17,885 bases of DNA from NCBI GenBank assembly GCA_964533785.1, contig CAZHNG010000116.1:1-17885 (forward strand), in the 5' to 3' direction. Under the pieces are notes generated by a model. The model ran no database searches, was not told the origin of the DNA, and worked only from the letters and a program-made list of their open reading frames with translations. Below are positions 14,614-17,885 of the stretch, in pieces. Numbering within the stretch: the stretch's first letter is position 1; each line of letters starts with the position of its first letter. The stretch is from JANQRV01 sp964533785. GTDB lineage: Bacteria > Bacteroidota > Bacteroidia > Chitinophagales > Saprospiraceae. The translations under genes were made by a program, and so were the position numbers.

Positions 14614-15174
14614 TTACTCTCTCACCCACTCCACCCTCTCCAAAAACGCCAGCAAAAACCGCTCAAAATCCAACAAGTTCTGCGGAGCTTCGTTATTATT
14701 TTTCACTTTGAGTTCCTCGTCACCTTTTTTTACGTAAGTAACCGTATTGGGAAAGTCGATCAGTTCTTCTCCGTCGGTAGGATAGTTCTTTGCCAGTTGA
14801 AAAAACTGTAGTGCTTCCGCTTTTTGAAGGATGCTTTGCATTTCGATCTCGGTCAGGTAGGCGTGATAAACTCCAATTTTATCAACGTGGCGAATACCAT
14901 TATACACCACTTCACCATCCGAATAAATGCGGGCCTCAAAGACGGGACATTTACCGTAGCAAGGTGATTTCTTGATACTGGCCAGCACGTATTTTTCCCG
15001 CTTGGGCGGGAGAGGATTACTGATTTCCGGTTCGGGTGGCTGAAGCTGAGTAACGGTATCGATATATTCTACCCAGGTCTCCAGGTCTACTAGTGGCTCC
15101 TGAATACTTTCTTCTGTTTTACAAGCCTGCAAGGCTAGAATCAGAAAAATAATATATGATGTTTTTAGTTGCAT
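14614..15174 (-). CDS. DUF6438-type lipoprotein
   Basis: This 186-residue protein has a lipoprotein signal (hydrophobic residues 5-17, Cys18 in LALQAC), so it is probably attached to a membrane facing the periplasm. After a Pro-rich linker (45-60) comes a domain of the DUF6438 type: VLASIKKSPCYGKCPVFEARIYSDGEVVYNG, whose Cys72 and Cys76 form the typical CxxxC pair, then a helix (EMQSILQKAEALQFFQL) and a strand with TVTYV. The function of this domain is unknown. The ATG at 15174 is clear. The gene is on the same strand as the TonB-C-like gene but is separated from it by a probable terminator, so it is likely transcribed on its own. Confidence 0.75.
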   Translation of the reverse strand: MQLKTSYIIFLILALQACKTEESIQEPLVDLETWVEYIDTVTQLQPPEPEISNPLPPKREKYVLASIKKSPCYGKCPVFEARIYSDGEVVYNGIRHVDKIGVYHAYLTEIEMQSILQKAEALQFFQLAKNYPTDGEELIDFPNTVTYVKKGDEELKVKNNNEAPQNLLDFERFLLAFLERVEWVRE

Positions 15175-15246
15175 AGTTAAATTTCAGAAAATATCGTGCC
15201 GATTCTTTCCTTATAAAATTACAGATTCCAAGTCATTATATAAAAA

Positions 15247-15281
15247 GAAAAACCCCTGTCGATGAAAAAATCTACCGACAG
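15247..15281 (-). terminator. Probable intrinsic terminator of the TonB-C-like gene
   Basis: On the - strand, CTGTCGGT (15281-15274) pairs with ATCGACAG (15263-15256): eight pairs with one G-U wobble and a 10-nt loop. It runs into GGGGTTTTTCTTTTTA. It begins about 36 bp after the stop codon at 15317 and lies before the DUF6438 gene. Confidence 0.65.
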
Positions 15282-15316
15282 TGATTTTAGTGAATCAAAA
15301 ATTTTTTAGCGATGTG

Positions 15317-15934
15317 TTAGTAAGTGCCAAATTCGTTTTCCAGAATTTTAAACCTTACGGGAATAGTGAGTTGTGTTTTTACCGTTTTACCATCTTTAAT
15401 GGCGGGGAACCACATTTCTTCCATATCCGCTACAATATCTACCGCAGCTTCCGCACAATCTTCACAAGGATCTTTCTTTGACATTACTTTCAAGTTGCTC
15501 TCAAAAGTTCCGTCTTTGCCTAGTGTGAAGGTTACATATTCCAGTCCGCTTTGCTCTTTTTCAAGCGCGTCATCAGGATATCTGAAAGGATTTTCTGCTA
15601 CGTATTCCTGAAGTTTCTTGTTAGAGCAGGCAAACTGATCTGCTACGTCCAGACATTCTGCACTAAATACGGGTGGTCGATCAAATTCTGATACTGGTAC
15701 TGAAATGATCTTTTTTGTTGTCTTCTTTTTCATTATAGGCTCTTCCCAGGCAAACCAGGTAAATAAATTAGGATTGTATACTACATCCGTTTCCCAACCA
15801 ACAACTTCGTATTCCGTACCTTTGACGGTGGTTTTAATATATTCCTCCTCATCCTGGGCATTTATACTACCCATGAACAATATTGCAAAAACGAGTATCC
15901 ATAATTTCTTCAAGTTCTTCTTAATCGTTATCAT
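15317..15934 (-). CDS. Secreted protein with a TonB C-terminal-like domain
   Basis: This 205-residue protein has a signal peptide (residues 1-26, cleavage near INA|QD). The last ~95 residues have the pattern of the TonB C-terminal domain: an ENPFRYPDDA segment, GLEYVTFTLGKDGTFESNLKV, an AVDIVADMEEMWFPAIKDGK helix-turn and TQLTIPVRFKI. In TonB this domain contacts outer-membrane receptors. Here the usual membrane anchor and Pro-rich linker are replaced by a cleavable signal, so it is a periplasmic relative rather than a standard energy transducer. Cys94, Cys103, Cys152 and Cys155 could form disulfides. The ATG at 15934 is well supported. Its role is unknown. Confidence 0.7.
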   Translation of the reverse strand: MITIKKNLKKLWILVFAILFMGSINAQDEEEYIKTTVKGTEYEVVGWETDVVYNPNLFTWFAWEEPIMKKKTTKKIISVPVSEFDRPPVFSAECLDVADQFACSNKKLQEYVAENPFRYPDDALEKEQSGLEYVTFTLGKDGTFESNLKVMSKKDPCEDCAEAAVDIVADMEEMWFPAIKDGKTVKTQLTIPVRFKILENEFGTY

Positions 15935-16159
15935 AATCTTCTTTTTACAGTTAGTAATTTGCTTTGTGATCCATTCCTCTCATTGCCGGCAATAAGCTAT
16001 TCATGGATGTGAATTCAGTCTATTTGCTGAATTTTGTGCTAAAACGATTAGTAGAACTAGATGTTCACTCAAACTTTAAATAATTAAAAATCAATTTTTT
16101 ATGCAAAAAAATAAGATGGTTACCAGCGATTTCTAATTGGGATTTAAGATATGCCACTA

Positions 16160-16177
16160 AGCCGATAGCTATCGGCT
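16160..16177. repeat. 18-bp perfect palindrome
   Basis: AGCCGATAGCTATCGGCT equals its own reverse complement over 18 bp with no spacer. It sits in a stretch of CACTAA/CACGAA-type short repeats. It could be a protein binding site or a dispersed repeat; the sequence alone does not decide. Confidence 0.6.
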
Positions 16178-16301
16178 CTAAAACACGAAAATGCACTAAA
16201 GATTTTAACCATAGCATATAGTCTAATTTTCTTCGGTTAAAGCTTTGGATTTGGAAGCCACGAATGCACGAATAAGAAAACTATTTATTAGACTTAAGTA
16301 T

Positions 16302-16464
16302 TAGACTTGTCTAAACGGTGTCTTCAAAAGTTAAAATGGGCCTTTTTATCTATATCATTCGAATTTTTCATTGCTTAGCGATGCTAGGCGGCTTCAAAAT
16401 TAGTAATGATATAAATAAAAATTCCTCATTTTTCCAATTTGAATACACCGTCTAGACAAGTCTA
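16302..16464. mobile_element. 163-bp nearly self-complementary (foldback) element
   Basis: The two halves are complementary over about 65 bp at roughly 80% identity. The left arm begins TAGACTTGTCTAAACGGTGT (16302) and the right arm, read on the other strand, TAGACTTGTCTAGACGGTGT (16464). The match continues through a shared TATATCATT and ends in a central hairpin, GCTTAGC-GAT-GCTAGGC. There is no coding capacity. This is the form of a foldback or hairpin-type MITE. No clear target duplication is visible; ATTAGACTT is duplicated just left of the element (16287-16309). It differs in sequence from copies A-C. Confidence 0.6.
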
Positions 16465-16544
16465 TTAGATCAATTAAAAAATGTAGATAAACTAAAATTC
16501 CACCGTTGAGTAAAATAGCAAGCAGTCCATTTCAATCAACTTCC

Positions 16545-17600
16545 CTATTTCAAAACAAACTCCTCCCCTTCGAAAGCAAATACAATGGGTCCGTCAATAG
16601 TGATGGGCTCCACTATACCGTAGCTATCGTTCATAAATCCGAATTCATCAGCAGGACCAATATCGTTGATGGTCAAAGTAGCATTTGCTTCGTTGTAGAT
16701 CATCCCACCGGTATTGCCTTTAGAGGTCACATCGTCGATTAATCCGATCGTAGAGGCTTTACCCAGAAAGGCCGGATAATCCAGGATAAGGTAATCGTTG
16801 TTCTGTTGGATCACCAGGGCGTGTTCTAACAGGATGCGACTGCTTCCCTTCGCTTTTCCCAACAACAAATAAAATTCACCCCCTTCTGCGGGTAAGGGAT
16901 AGATCTCATCGAACCAGGTTTCCAGGCCGAAATAATTGCTCTTGGCCGCCCGGAATAAAGCGTAGGCACCGTAGCTACCGTCGCTTTTTGTCCACTGGAT
17001 CACTGGATTGTAAATATCACCCGCCGTACCACCCGAATAATAAGAAAAGGTGTAGAGGTTGATTTTGCCATCCGGAGAAGTGGTTACGGTAATATTATCC
17101 AGGCTATCCAACCCTGCTAATGTAGTTTGCTCCAGCAAAGCAACCATCTGAAGGCCGGTTTCCCACGCCAGGCTATCTACGTCTGCATCATTGGTATAAT
17201 CCCAGACCCTAAGTTCACTAAGGCTATTGATCAAGCCCTGCTTTTGTTCATCATACCCGGGTTGTTCCGCTCCTTCAATAAGATAGATGAGCTCTGATTC
17301 CTGAGGGATGCCGTTGGAATAGTAACCGAAATTGTCGCGCACCCAGGCTCCTGTATTGAGGTTGCGGTACGCAATGGTATAAGCTCCGTCGGTATTTACC
17401 CCCCTCATATCGGCAATAAGGACGGCAGATTCTCCCGCTTTGATAGATAAGTACTGATTATTGGCATCGGGTTGAATGTACAGGGAATCAACGTCAAAAT
17501 CGCTTTGATTTTCGATGATAAAAGTGGCTTCCTCAGACGAGCCGCAGGAAGAACAGTAAAAAATAATGAATGCTGCAAAGGTTACAGTGGTGTAATTCAT
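16545..17600 (-). CDS. Unrecognised lipoprotein
   Basis: This 351-residue protein begins with a hydrophobic stretch (residues 4-15) and Cys16 and Cys19 (FYCSSCGSS), so it is probably a lipoprotein anchored at Cys19 in the cell envelope. Residues ~25-100 are strand-rich (ATFIIENQSDFDVDSLYI, then VLIADMRGVNTDGAYTIAYRN) and could be a small beta-sandwich. Residues ~150-350 contain SYYSGGTAGDIYNPVIQW and a region with YLLLGKAKGSSRILLEHALVI and a repeat-like IVEPITIDGPIVFAFEGEEF end. I do not recognise the family and no catalytic motif is visible. The ATG at 17600 fits the signal sequence. No neighbour is close enough to suggest an operon. Confidence 0.65.
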   Translation of the reverse strand: MNYTTVTFAAFIIFYCSSCGSSEEATFIIENQSDFDVDSLYIQPDANNQYLSIKAGESAVLIADMRGVNTDGAYTIAYRNLNTGAWVRDNFGYYSNGIPQESELIYLIEGAEQPGYDEQKQGLINSLSELRVWDYTNDADVDSLAWETGLQMVALLEQTTLAGLDSLDNITVTTSPDGKINLYTFSYYSGGTAGDIYNPVIQWTKSDGSYGAYALFRAAKSNYFGLETWFDEIYPLPAEGGEFYLLLGKAKGSSRILLEHALVIQQNNDYLILDYPAFLGKASTIGLIDDVTSKGNTGGMIYNEANATLTINDIGPADEFGFMNDSYGIVEPITIDGPIVFAFEGEEFVLK

Positions 17601-17833
17601 GGTTTGAGTGTTAGAAGGTTGACTTAACCAATGGCGAAATTAAGAAACACCTGGAATTAAGCGGCTGTCTGGAATTTTTAATCACATTTATGAATGCTCA
17701 AATCAATATCTCAATGAAATCGGGGTTACTCAAAAGGCAAATGAAAACTTTGCAGCCTTGTTGGTTTTTTGGATATTGTAGGGGAATGGGTTGCTGCAAT
17801 TATAGTGGGTTATATTCTGCGCAATGTATAAGA

Positions 17834-17885
17834 TTGGACTTTTGACGCTAGACGCTAGATTTTAGACAACAAAACGCTGATATTC
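17834..17885. mobile_element. MITE-like element, copy C (left end only, cut by the window edge)
   Basis: TTGGACT, TTTGACG, CTAGACG, CTAGATT, TTAGACA are followed by the core start ACAAAACGCTGATATTC, which matches copies A and B base for base. The sequence stops there because the window ends. The flank before it (TATAAGA) resembles the copy B flank (GATAAGA). The rest of the gap from 17601 shows no gene. Confidence 0.7.

Larger units (their letters stand above)
15935..16544. other. 610-bp intergenic region with palindromes
   Basis: No gene is supported here. It contains a 12-bp perfect palindrome (ATTGCCGGCAAT, 15982-15993) about 48 bp before the TonB-C-like ATG, an 18-bp perfect palindrome (16160-16177), short irregular repeats of the CACGAATGCACGAAT type (16259-16273) and the long palindromic element at 16302-16464. 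The remainder is AT-rich. Confidence 0.6.

Overview
The window looks like a chromosomal segment from a member of the Bacteroidota. This is inferred from a carboxypeptidase-regulatory/plug/beta-barrel outer-membrane receptor, a DUF6438-type lipoprotein, a periplasmic protein with a TonB-C-like end, a WbqC-family protein, moderate GC content and mostly absent Shine-Dalgarno sequences. A Saprospiraceae-like lineage would fit but cannot be proven from this sequence. I see no tRNA, rRNA or CRISPR array, and no transposase gene.

Layout. Positions 1-344 are non-coding and repeat-rich. From 345 to 9892 all genes are on the + strand: a DUF429 protein overlapping a dynamin-like GTPase; a TM2-TPR-SHOCT membrane protein; a WbqC-family protein overlapping a large two-AAA Clp-like ATPase; and a secreted protein with three LysM domains that ends at a strong intrinsic terminator. 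From about 9908 to 17600 the genes are on the - strand: a TonB-dependent-type outer-membrane receptor split by an apparent one-base frameshift, a TauE/SafE permease and an AraC-family regulator (spacings of 43 and 53 bp, so probably one operon read regulator-permease-receptor), then a DUF6438 lipoprotein, a TonB-C-like periplasmic protein and an unrecognised lipoprotein.

Two things stand out. (1) The Clp-like ATPase (4537-7776) has a degenerate first ATPase domain and lacks the usual pore-loop aromatic in the second. It carries a C-terminal ~280-residue extension that reads like a class-I peptide chain release factor (PCRF region plus a remnant of the catalytic domain) without the GGQ motif. 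That suggests a ribosome- or translation-linked machine rather than an ordinary protein unfoldase. (2) The intergenic regions hold a family of small non-coding elements with a shared plan: degenerate 7-bp tandem repeats pointing inwards from both ends around a unique core. Two full copies (7789-7968 and 14416-14571) share a conserved core and are flanked by 7-8 bp direct repeats, which is what a MITE-type mobile element would leave; a third copy runs off the end of the window. A different, almost wholly self-complementary element lies at 16302-16464, and a REP-like hairpin lies at 127-175.

All calls rest on reading the sequence and on memory of protein families; no database search was run.
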